From contig CM062381.1 in NCBI GenBank assembly GCA_031310005.1, positions 3,472,001 to 3,536,000 on the forward strand: a DNA stretch of 64,000 nucleotides, written 5' to 3'. Shown here piece by piece: positions 22,401 through 32,407 of the stretch. The notes under the pieces were generated by a model. The model was given only the letters and a program-made list of their open reading frames with translations, searched no databases and was not told the DNA's origin. Source of the DNA: Dactylellina haptotyla (taxonomy: Eukaryota; Ascomycota; Orbiliomycetes; Orbiliales; Orbiliaceae). Made by a program: the position numbers and the translations under genes. How positions within the stretch are numbered: the first letter of the stretch is position 1; each line of letters opens with the position of its first letter.

Positions 22401-23845
22401 TTTCTCCCGATGGTAGTACTATTGCCTCTGGGTCTAATGACCATAAGATAAAGCTCTGGAATGCAATCACGGGTCGTCTTCAAATTATCCTCATGGGGCA
22501 TACTGATGCAGTTACCGCACTGGCGTTTTCTGCGACAGGAAATACAGTAGCTTCTGGCTCAAGCGATAAAACCATGAATCTGTGGGACGTAGCCACTGGC
22601 CGGCTCCAAAAGACCCTTCCAAATCATCATAAAAGCGAAATATTGGTTCTATCCTTCTCTCCCAGCGATAACAAAATTGCGTCTGGTTCCAGGGACGGAA
22701 CTATACATATATATGACGACGCTACTTGTCAGCTGCGATACACTTTTAAAGGATATGGTCCTATACATTTTTTATGCTTCTCCCCTAGTGGGAAGCTGAT
22801 CGCATCAGGCTCTCCGACCGAAATAAGGATATGGAATATAGTTGACTGCCAGCTCCAGCAACATTTCGATCAGATGAAGGGCCCAATCTCTGGCTTGTTT
22901 TTCTCTCCGACTGGCAATACAATTACATCTTGCTTTGGCAATATCGGCGGCGAAATTCTAACTTGGGATACAGCGACTGGCCGCCTCCAGCGAACACTGA
23001 GGTTAGACGTCTCTTTCCCAAAACCTGGAACATTTTCAAGTAGTGGTAGTAGGTATGCCGCCGTAAATTGCGTCGACTGGAGTAACCTAATCAAAGTGTG
23101 GGATGCGGCTACCGGTACCCACCAAAAGACTCTCGAAGGGCATCAAGACTCAATATCCGCTCTGTCATTCTCTCCTAACAAAAATATCATCGCCTCTGGC
23201 TCCAGAGATGGAACCATTAAGCTATGGGATCTAACTGTAGATCAACGTCAAAAAAGCTATCAAGATCGCATAAGCTACAGTCATTCAATCCTTGGCATAG
23301 CTTTTTCTCCCAATGGAAATACAATCGCATCTAGCTCAGCCACTGAAATCAAATTATGGTATACATCCACTGGTGAACACCGAAAGACTCTCAACATAGA
23401 ACCCAATCGTCCAGACCACTCTCTAGCGTTCTCTCCCAGCGGAAATACAATTGGCTCTGTCGTCGGATCTTTGGGAAATATATCCCTTAAATTATGGAAT
23501 GTGAATACAGGTGGGGCCAGGAACGATTTACCAATCAAACTAAAAGGCTCTTTAAACAATTCGGTCCATACTATTATGGAGACTCTCGATGACGAAGCTA
23601 CTAGGCCCTCTGATGAGTACCCAAATCTAAACTCTCCACAAAATCCGTCACCTATGCGTGATATGCTACCGTGGCCTCATCTTGAAGTTCAGGGCCAGTG
23701 GATTAAGTGCGATGGAGAAAACTTGCTCTGGCTGCCGGACAGTTTGCGAGGCCCATCGGCTATACACGGTGCCAAAGTCGCTATAGGGTCCCGTTCCGGT
23801 GCCATGACGATTATCAGGTTCTACTTCGAGTTGAAAACTTCATAA
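19473..23845 (+). CDS. NLR (STAND) protein, SesA-like/NACHT/WD40 (4 exons)
   Basis: Exons 19473-20127, 20321-20494, 20551-22004 and 22082-23845 keep one frame and encode 1348 residues. Residues 1-190 form a helical domain of the kind found at the N-terminus of fungal STAND proteins (SesA-like). A Gly/Asn/Gln-rich linker with NTFNTGQYIASGSNQNIHY follows. The NACHT domain has its Walker A at GMAGTGKST, split by a phase 1 intron inside the P-loop, and Walker B at VVIVVDALDE. From about residue 850 at least seven WD40 repeats follow (units ending SGSNDHKIKLWN, SGSSDKTMNLWD, SGSRDGTIKLWD). Such proteins act as intracellular sensors that oligomerise on nucleotide binding; roles in non-self recognition and programmed cell death are known for relatives. 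The WD repeats are clearly diverged from each other, unlike the near-identical repeats of HET-E type genes. Confidence 0.88.
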
Positions 23846-24166
23846 CACCCTATTCTTCCTTCGACTAGCTTTGTATCTTCGAATCACAGATCTCCGATTG
23901 CAAATTTCTCTCAGAGTACAGCTGTACACCGGAAGTTGGGTATAGGTATGTGTATTTTAATTTCATCTCAAACCAAAAGCCCATGCTACCTAGGCTACTT
24001 AAGATCAATGACTAACATTAGCAGCTTCAAATTATGCAAAGCTTCGCGAAACACCCAGCGACATTCCCAAAACGCCCCCAACCTCAAGTCGAATCAACAA
24101 ATACAATGATTGGTAATGCGCCAACCTTATCTTCCAACTAACAGTTTATCTAGCTTAATATGCTAT

Positions 24167-24971
24167 TTAAATACCATTAAACTCCCTACCATCTTGCCAA
24201 GATGTACAAAAAGGACACCTCTTCGCCTTGGCCGAAATATCCTTCTTACAAGCAGGGCATTTAGTCTGGTACTTAATAATGGATTCTGTTGCGAAGAGAG
24301 AATAGAATTTCGCAAGGGAGTAGAGCGTTGCACCGAGGACAACGAATTGAATCAGTTTCTCCAAGAAATTCCTATACGTTCCCGTCAGCTTCTTGTAAAT
24401 ATAGATCCAGATGAAAAAAAACAGCCTACCCATAATTCCATGTGATGGCACCATCATCTTGCGCCTGTTTGAAGGTATTATAGTGAGCTGTAGCATTGTG
24501 TCCCTGCTTTAAGATCAGAAAGTTCTCGCCGAGGCTTTGATCCCACATCAGAGAGATCGGAGGGAGGATGACATCGGCGACGAGCGAGTTGACAACTGAG
24601 GTGAACGCGGACGCAACACTTTTCGGTGCGAAGCAGTTAGCTTTCGTCGATTGTGATGTAACACAGAGTTACAAGGTTCGGGTAACCGATAGGTAGCGAT
24701 GTAGACTCGCTAGCGGGGTATTCCTTACATCAGACCGATCGCGACCTCCAGAACATTGTCGCGAAGTGCAAAATCTATCAAAATTCGAACAGGAAGCTAT
24801 TATCAGCGAAAGTTCACCCAGAATTGGCGGGGCAAGAAGCCGGCGCATCGCAGTGAGATATAAGGAGTATCTACCTCTAAACCCAGACCAAACAGAAGTA
24901 ACACGGCGCACTGCGTCCCTGCCGCGGTTGATGAGCGGTAAGCTCTCGGTATCTGAATTTGACGAGGGCAT
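24167..24971 (-). CDS. MscL-family mechanosensitive channel with zinc ribbon (4 exons)
   Basis: Exons 24971-24875, 24774-24729, 24618-24430 and 24371-24167 join in frame to 178 residues. The first is cytosolic, then FRDFALRDNVLEVAIGLIVA leads into SAFTSVVNSLVADVILPP, the conserved first helix and pore region of large-conductance mechanosensitive channels. WDQSLGENFLILKQGHNATA is the periplasmic-type loop, and NFLEKLIQFVVLGATLYSLA is the second membrane helix. The C-terminus carries CPACKKDISAKAKRCPFC (Cys near 149, 152, 163 and 166), a zinc ribbon often attached to fungal members. The family opens under membrane tension to release osmolytes; which membrane it uses in fungi is not evident from sequence. 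The first ATG used (MPSSNSDTES) is the best in-frame one; an extra upstream exon cannot be excluded. Confidence 0.8.
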
Positions 24972-25865
24972 TGCAGGTCTTAAAATGGCGGGGCCGACTG
25001 ATCTCACAGTTGAGGTCGAAAGATCGGATGAAGCTTGAGACTCAAGCGCCTGGCTGTTTGTTTGGGGGTTGGGTAATGCCAAGCAAATAAGCCAATGTTG
25101 ACTAGCCTATGACGACACACTGCAGCAAAGCATCTCCTCGACAGATGTAGAACGTAGAGCCAATAAGAAGGAGATTTTCCGGTTGGTACTGTCAGCGGAT
25201 TTAACTTAGAAATGCCATCATTTCCTAAGACGACCTATATTACATAGATATTATAGCTCACCACGCCAATTTGGAGACGCGGCCGGCCTCGGTGTGCGTG
25301 TTGGAACGCCTACATATTACTGTTATATCAATGAAAACGGATCATAAGAATTCAAAGTTATGATGCATTGTCACAACGAGGCTACTTTTGTAGGTTTATA
25401 TAGAGTTCCTACTATGTCGAAGATAGTCGCGGAGCTACATATTGATAATAAATCCAAAGGATGCTTCGGAAACTAACTTGAGATTCAAGATCACGAATAC
25501 CACAAAGCTACACGTGCGCGCATAGACAAGCGCATTTGGCGTTATGATAGGGTAAATGAGCAAAGTAACGCGATAATAACCTATGACGGGAATTAAAAGC
25601 TGGAGACAAAACGCGTGAGTCTACTGGCAATGAACTGCAGATTGATACCAGAGGATAGAGTTGAAGAACTAATAGCAGGCCGGAGAACATGCAATACCAA
25701 ACAGGTGTGCCCCCAAACTTGACCACAAACATGAGGCGCCACCAGAGGTCGTTGCTGGGGCTTGAAGTCAGAGAGGATGAGGGTTTCTTGAGGACCAGCT
25801 GTGTCATTCCCTCATCAGGCAATCTGTGTTGTGGTCATATAACACAAAGCAGCTTGCAAATTTTT
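24972..25865. other. Intergenic region upstream of U6
   Basis: Nearly 900 bases without a supportable protein gene. The right end holds the U6 promoter: a TATA-like CATATAAC at 25836-25843 lies about 28 bases before the predicted U6 5' end. Confidence 0.5.
25836..25843 (+). promoter_or_regulatory. TATA-like element of the U6 gene
   Basis: CATATAAC centred about 26 bases upstream of the predicted U6 start, the usual place for the TATA element of a polymerase III U6 promoter. Confidence 0.55.
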
Positions 25866-26034
25866 GACCTTCGGGTCACATGGTCAATTTGAAAGTAAGT
25901 TTAGACTCCTGCAAAATGACCCTACGTTCGAATCCAGGTGCTAACGTTTCTTTCCTTACAGCGATACAGAGAAGATTAGCATGGCCCCTGCACTAAGGAT
26001 GACACGCTTCAACAAAGAGTAGCTAAAAGTTTTT
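25866..26034 (+). ncRNA. U6 spliceosomal snRNA, split by an intron
   Basis: Exon 1 (25866-25894) starts with the 5' stem-loop GACC-TTCG-GGTC and ends TCAATTTGAAA. Exon 2 starts at 25962 with the invariant core CGATACAGAGAAGATTAGCA, then TGGCCCCTGCACTAAGGATG and ACACGC, ending in a T-run (26030-26037) that serves as polymerase III terminator. The ACAGAGA box (pairs with 5' splice sites) and the U4-pairing and internal stem-loop regions are complete. The two halves are separated by a 67-nt GT-AG intron. The mature RNA would be about 100 nt. U6 is the catalytic RNA of the spliceosome. Confidence 0.93.
25895..25961 (+). other. mRNA-type intron in U6 carrying a B-box
   Basis: GTAAGT donor, TGCTAACG branch site (25939-25946) and TTACAG acceptor, as in the protein-coding introns of this window. 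CGTTCGAATCC at 25925-25935 matches the B-box of type 2 polymerase III promoters, so the intron probably holds a promoter element of the gene it interrupts, as described for fission yeast U6. Confidence 0.85.
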
Positions 26035-26037
26035 TTT
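26030..26037 (+). terminator. Polymerase III T-run terminator of U6
   Basis: A run of eight T directly after the U6 3' end. Confidence 0.8.
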
Positions 26038-26324
26038 ACAACTTTTTTCGAGGAATTCCAACTTGATTCAATTTTCATCCTGATTCGCCCCTAAAGTCCT
26101 AGGAACGGCCTTTCCCTAGCGCGTATCAACTATCAATTACACAACAGATAAGTTTATATAAATATAAGGCAAGTTCAATATATTTATTTATACAAAAATT
26201 GAATATATATGTATATAAGAAGGTAATGCGAATTAATTTAATTGGCAACTTCGAAAGACAGTAAGCAGCTCTCGAATAAAGCAACTAAATATCGCTACAA
26301 GAGCATCTCTAGCTGTGTCCGTCC

Positions 26325-27888
26325 TTAAGGGCAAGCGAGGTTGGAGCAGACATTGGATTTGGTAGCTCCGGTGATCTTGATATTGCTGAAAGTGAAGCCC
26401 TGGCAACTTCCACTACCGCATTCGAGATCGTATACTTCGCCAGTAGTCAGAGATCCCGAAATGTCCTTATAGGTGACACCCTTGATCAAAACACCATTCG
26501 TGGCGACAGTGCCTCCGTAGTTCTGGATGACAGTAATTCCTGCGAGTGTAGCACCCTTGATGGTAATACCTTGATACAGTATGTTCAGAACTTGACCTTC
26601 ACCACCGGAATCGGTCTTGATTCGGATAGGCGTGGTGTTATTTTCTGTGATACAGTTCTTGAAACTATAGCACCACGGCTCAGTAACCTAACTTTGTAGA
26701 ACAATTCAGTTTGAAGGTACTTACGAGACGTTTTGGGTGATATGAGTGCCACTAGAGCCACCCCCGTTAATCGATAGACCGTGACTGCCATGGCAATAAG
26801 AATTCGTAACCGTGACACCATCACAATCGGAGACCACAACGCAGTCATCCTGGTTGTAAACGGTGGCGTTATTGATAACAATGTTGTTCGAGTTTCCGAC
26901 ATTGAAGCCATCGGTATTGTGTGCTGCAGCTTTTGTGCCACTGAGGGAGTTTGGTGAATCGCCAGCCTTGTTATCGATATAAATGTTGTTAAAGGTGGTA
27001 TCAGAGCAACCAGCAACGTTGAGTCCGTGGGTCGGGAGGTTCAAGAAATACAAGTCCGTAAACAAAGAATTTCCTGAGGTCGTGATCTTCAAAAATTGAC
27101 CTGGTTTGGGGTTACCACCGTTGCCTAATCCATCCCAATACAATTGACCTGATCCATCAATCTTTGCGCCTGGTGCACCTTTAACGGTGATGCCGTTACC
27201 GTTGATAGTCATGGGCCTGAAGGCATTGCTGGGGGTCTTTTCCCAGCTTAATGTTCCGGCAATGATAACAGTAGCGCTAGGCTTCAGAGCTGTCAGCGCG
27301 ATTGAACTGCTGGCAGGTGACTTGATGTTTGAGAGAGTCAAAGTCTGGCAATTGGCCTGGGCTGTTGCAATTTGCGACCAAGCTGTGCAAAGGCATGAAC
27401 CCGCTGGTGCGGTGGTGGTGGTCTTCGTAGACGTGGTAGTCGTCTTTGTAGTAGTCGTAGTCGTCTTCGGAGAAGTCGTAGTTGTCTTGGTTGTCGTCGT
27501 CGTTGAAGCCGTTCCTTGAAAACATCTCCTGTTAGACATTGCAGGGGCTCTATAGGATAGATACAAGTTTCATTTAAATACCTGGAAGACATTGCGAATA
27601 ATACTATTCATATTTCGGCAACAGTTAGTACACCTTGACACTTGGAAATGGGTATCAAGTTATTCGTTACTTACATCATTGGAATAAGTGCAAACGTTTC
27701 CAGAGACACCTATAATTAACAACATAAGCGTTGATATTTCAAATATCAATCGATTTCAATTCTCAAAATATTAAGGACTTACAAGTTGTAGGTCCGGTCC
27801 ATCCAATTCCTCCGCATTGTCCCCAAACTGTTTGCTGAGCGATCGCGTACCCTACGCTCGAGAGAGCGAGGATAAGTGACGAACGCAT
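26325..27888 (-). CDS. Endopolygalacturonase, CBM1-GH28 (5 exons)
   Basis: Exons 27888-27783, 27710-27676, 27603-27582, 27514-26725 and 26664-26325 encode 430 residues. A signal peptide (MRSSLILALSSVGYAIA) is followed by a fungal cellulose-binding module: WGQCGGIGWTGPTTC, then CVSGNVCTYSND and YYSQCLP, spread over three exons of which one is only 22 nt. A Thr-rich linker (about residues 56-90) joins it to a right-handed parallel beta-helix with all GH28 landmarks: NTDGFN, QDDC, CHGSHGLSI and RIK. It should cut homogalacturonan in plant cell walls outside the cell. Attaching a CBM1 to a polygalacturonase is less common than to cellulases and would tether the enzyme to cellulose. The 3' end faces the U6 gene. 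Confidence 0.92.
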
Positions 27889-30501
27889 ATTGAAAATAAA
27901 AAAGGTTGAAACACAATAATAATAGATGCCGCAGAAATAAAAAAACACAAGCCTTAGTGATAAGAAGCCCAGCATAGCCAAGCATAGGGGACAGCAAGCC
28001 AAGCAGAGTTTATATAGCAACTTTGTAGACATCCAAGAAATATTTTTATTATTTGCATCATCAATCCATGGAGACGAACGGAGCCATTCTCGTGGAAGCG
28101 CGGCCCGCTTGGAAATAACTTCAGGCTGCATCACGAAGACAGGGCTGGAACATCCCGGGCTCTAACCACTATCCCGATGGATCAAGAATCTAAAACGGAT
28201 CTTTACTTGTATACGACGGACCAAATTCCTCCGATCTTGGTAACTCTTGAAACTTCGGTCCACATTCTCGTCTAGATTAACCGAGTGCTTGTGTTGCTTG
28301 GAATTATGAGATGGTATCGACAGTGATATATTAGGAATTTAGGAGGCTTCGCGAGAAAGGGTGATAACTTTCTTCAAACTATTCGATTAGCCTGAATGCA
28401 AGGGCCCAATTTTCAAGTAAGAAAGGATCAATGGGACCAGATGCCCGCGGCCGTGTTACAGTCGCTAACCATGGTAAGACCCTTTTGCAACCTTGGTAAA
28501 GCTCTCTCCCCCTGACACGACGTATATTGCAGACTCACGACCGTTCTGGACCAATAACAGCAATAGGTTTGCCTCTGAAATCCCTTCGCTTCATAAATAA
28601 ATTATATCCAATCAAGACAATATACTTCGGATCTTGAAGTTTAAAGGGAAAACATTGCAATACCTTCAATTTGACTGAATTTAAAACCCAAACATATCAC
28701 CAACTTAATAATCCTCACACGCAGCAAAGAGTCGCGCAAAGTGATATTTTAAGCCGAGGCCGTAAATTTTGATCATGGTATTCCCCCCTGAGGAAAAGGT
28801 ATTTCAAACAGTTCACCGGACACACGGACATCAATATTTTTTTTTGTTTGTTCACCCGGCGGAGCGCGAACCTTAAAGTTCCACCCGTAGAAAGAAGAGC
28901 AGTGAGGGGTTCCTGAGTAGATATTAACGGCTTTGTTCACGACACAGAACATTTCCGGGTAATAGCTAGATAAATTTCCCGGTTTACCCATCGATCGATA
29001 CTTCGGCACCGATATATTATACTCCATTGGTACCTGATATAGCTATAGACACTGCAGAAGAAGCTGCCTTCTGAGAGGGGCGCCGGCGCAAAAATGCCAG
29101 TGTCAAGTGGCCTTCCTCATACCGCACATTCGTATCAGCCTAAATTCGGAGCAAAACTCCATCTGGGGTCGATGGGCGCGGGGAACGCCGGCATTTGTAT
29201 GTTACTTCAATATTAGCCTGGTTTCGGGAAGGCGGGTTATTTCTAGATTCCTTGGCTGAAGCTTATGGAAATATTTTTACTTCACGAGAATCTTGGGAGA
29301 GGGCCGCGTGTATTTATTGTCTTCGCGTTCCTTGAACCTAAGATTCTTGGGCGCAATTCGGTTCTCGGCATTGGTGGGCAAATGCGAAGTATGAAGCCTC
29401 GTGTTGACGTTTCAGAGTCTCAGTTTCTTTGATATCATTCTTCAACGTATGCCAACCAGTGCATCAGTTACGAGAATGCAGTACATCTAGTCCAGGTCCA
29501 GCGGCCCGATGTTCAACACAAGATCCTTGTCTAGCCTTGCAATTGAGGCTCACACACGACAAACCATTTGGTGTTGATAATTACTCTGTTTTGCTAACTT
29601 CCTGTGCCTTGCTCGGGTGTCATGCACAATATATGCAATATAGCTATATATATATATGGAGACGGAAATCAAAATAGATCGATTGAACTCCAACTAGCCT
29701 AGCTCATCCTCGTTATCCCGCCTAAGTATCAGCATTATCATACTTACATTCTTTCTTCTTCCATATGCCAGCTTTCAAAAGCCTCATCTCGCCGTAATTC
29801 TTTTGAAGACAAGATGTTTGAACCTACCAAGGCCAATGTCTGTCTGAAAATCAAGATGTCCCTTGAGCGCGAGACTATATTTTGGATTATCGATGCAATG
29901 AGAATGACCGTAATTCATGATTTCATGTGCATGCTCAGCCGTTGGAGCAGCTCTAGGACGAATCCAATAAGAGCGACACAATTTATCTATCTTCATCAGC
30001 TCGTGCTGACTTGACTAAGTATTGTACATAGAAGCATAGCTGTGAGTTTCCTAGCACACAATTAACTCTAGTCCACCAGAGATGGAACTATACAGAGCCA
30101 TGAAAAGGTTGAAGTTGAACAGGTCGAGTTAAAATTGTATTTCTCTCACATTAGCAGACAACCCCATCCGGGTATCATATGCTAGTGCGATCGAGGACTT
30201 TCTGGCGTGCAGGATTCTCTCCAAGACATACATATTAATCCTATTTGAACAGATGGATTTGGAAAGTTCTGGATGGACCGACTTCATTTTCATTCTAATA
30301 ACTAATGGAATTTTTTTTATTTTTTTTCAAGTAGCCCTCGTCTGGTTCCATGTCAAAGCAAGCGGGCTCACAATAACTTTCAATTGCAATGGCTTCATAC
30401 TCAAATTGTGAAGAAATGAAGGTGAAGACAACACATAATATATAGCCGAATTTTTAACATAGGCTATATAGACAAAGACAGCCATCTGTATTCATCAATC
30501 A
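27889..30501. other. 2.6 kb intergenic region upstream of the GH28 gene
   Basis: No protein gene can be supported; open frames are short and overlap on both strands. The first few hundred bases should contain the polygalacturonase promoter. The region ends at tRNA-Gly. Confidence 0.45.
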
Positions 30502-30588
30502 GCGTTTGTGGTTTAGTGGTAAAATTGATCGTTGCCAAGCTACAAGCACAGTATCGATCAGCCCCGGGTTCGATTCCCGGCGGACGCA
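30502..30588 (+). tRNA. tRNA-Gly(GCC) with 16-nt intron
   Basis: Acceptor stem GCGTTTG pairs with CGGACGC (two G-U pairs), discriminator A. The D-arm GTTTAGTGGTAAAAT, anticodon stem GATCG/CGATC and T-arm CCGGG-TTCGATT-CCCGG are all well formed. The anticodon GCC is at 30534-30536. A 16-nt intron (30538-30553) sits at the canonical place, one base 3' of the anticodon. It decodes GGC and GGU. Confidence 0.95.
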
Positions 30589-31058
30589 TGATAATTTAAA
30601 TATTCTTTTTTGCTGAATTTTTATAATCCTAGTCTACCTCAGCGTATACTGTCCTATTCCGTCTGTTTAGCGTTGAGGCATTTTGGTATTTGTTTATTTT
30701 TAATCGTTATTTTAGCTAGTCCCATGTTAAAAGAAAAAGAAGTAGAAGCAAGTAGGAGCAGGTGAGAGTGCCCCCCAAGGTCATCCTCGTTTTTCACACG
30801 TTCCTCTTGTGAGCAGATTTTGAATATATTTTCTCTATTTACGTTCACAATATTTCCACTGAGGATATTGTAGCTACACCCATTACAAAACTCCAAGATT
30901 AAAGCACATGATCGTAGAATTGGAAAGAAAACTCCATATACATATTTAAAAAAATTACAATTAAAAACAAGCCCAGTGTATCGCGGGGTAACTCAAGCCA
31001 CAACTATTTCATTACAATCATAATACATACCTATCTACCTCACTAGCTGGTTTCCCAT
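30589..31058. other. Gene-free spacer after tRNA-Gly
   Basis: About 470 bases, AT-rich, no feature seen apart from short T-runs (30606-30610) that may terminate the tRNA. Confidence 0.4.
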
Positions 31059-32407
31059 TTAGTCAATAGATTCTGCATCAGAGAGTGCTGGCCTAGTTGG
31101 CGATTTGCCTGTGCCCTTCTTCGTGCTGTATTTAATAGCAGCCATTTCCTCGGCGATTAAAGCATTGTTTCTAACTGTATGACCGGGGCTGGGTTCCCGT
31201 TGAGACTTGGGAGCTTGCTTGTTTCCTCTGCTTCTCCGGGAACCACCTCGGCCTTGTCTGGTTGGAACCGTCAACGACTCCCGGTGGGGTCTCGGAGTTC
31301 GTTGTGGGTCATCCTGAGCTCGTGGAGCCGGTTGTGACACGGGCATGATTCCAGCCTCGCTTGGAGTGTTCGACGCATGCTCCTGGTCATCGACCATGGT
31401 GAGGGTGTCAACCCAGTCGCTGGTTGAGCCGGAGCTTCTTTGGCTGCGCTGGCTTTTGTTGCGTCTGGCGCCTGCGGCGCTGGTGACAGATCCTCTGCGA
31501 ACGATTCCGGTTGTGTTCGGATCGTGGACCGAACCTCTCTTTCGTCGTAAGGAGCCGGCGGGCTCGTATGTTTTTTTAGAGTAGTTTCTCTTTGGTGGGG
31601 AGTATGGTAAATCTGCGGAGCCGTATGCAATGCTTCGGGGATCATTTGCTTTAGGAGCTTCGCCAGGGTCACCCGCACGCTCGCCCTTCACTTTTGCGGC
31701 AGCGGGTTCTTCGACAATCTTAGGTTCTCGCTTCTTCAGCATCTCGGCGTAGGATAACGGTCGAAGCCCGGCGGATGTGGGGGTAGGCGGGATAATAATA
31801 GGTGATTGGAACCCAGAAGCTACGATTCCTGGGGATCTAGCGGCAATGTGGAATTCGGTGGGTACATGGCTGAACTCGCTGTGGATAGATCCCTGTCTCA
31901 AGCGAAGTTCTGATGGGTGAGGTCTCTTTGAGGGTTCTGAGGATTCCGGGGCTTTCTTCACACTATCGGACTGGTGCGTAAACGCAGCCGCTGGCCGGAT
32001 TGGAATCAGACTCGCGGTACGGTCGTATTCTTCCTTAAGGTCTAAATCGACAACCGGCAAGCTTATGGGTAAACTCGCGATTCGTGGGGGCTCAAAGCCT
32101 AACTTCTCGTCCTTCTCATCAATAGTTGCTTCTTCGACACTTTTATTCGAATGCTATAATTCACCGTTAGCAAATAGCTTTACAGCCCTAGGGTTCTCGG
32201 GGATATAGCAGCATACCTTGTACGCCATCTGCCGCTGTCTCCTTCGAGTCCACATGTATCGCCCAAGAATCAAAAGTACCGTGCAACCCAATGCAATGCC
32301 TCCTATTAAGCTGTTCTTTTTATCAGCAACGCTTAAAGCCTGGAACTCGGCTTTGTTTTGTCAACTTACGCATATTTGCCAGCTACGGGCAAGTCAGAGA
32401 AGGCCAT
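31059..32407 (-). CDS. Single-pass membrane protein, unknown function (3 exons)
   Basis: Exons 32407-32370, 32310-32217 and 32153-31059 encode 408 residues. After MAFSDLPVAGKY comes one hydrophobic helix (ALIGGIALGCTVLLILG, about residues 13-31), followed directly by a basic stretch RRRQRQ that suggests a cytosolic C-terminal side. The remaining 360 residues are polar and low in complexity, rich in Ser, Pro, Arg and Lys, with tracts like RKRGSVHDP and RGGSRRSRGNKQ, so largely disordered and a likely phosphorylation target. I do not recognise the family. The start and both splice sites are well placed (GTAAGT and GTATGC donors). Confidence 0.7.

Noticed and set aside
19473-23845. HET-E-like, near-identical WD40 repeats under rapid reshuffling
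   Set aside because: The repeats here are clearly diverged at the nucleotide and protein level.
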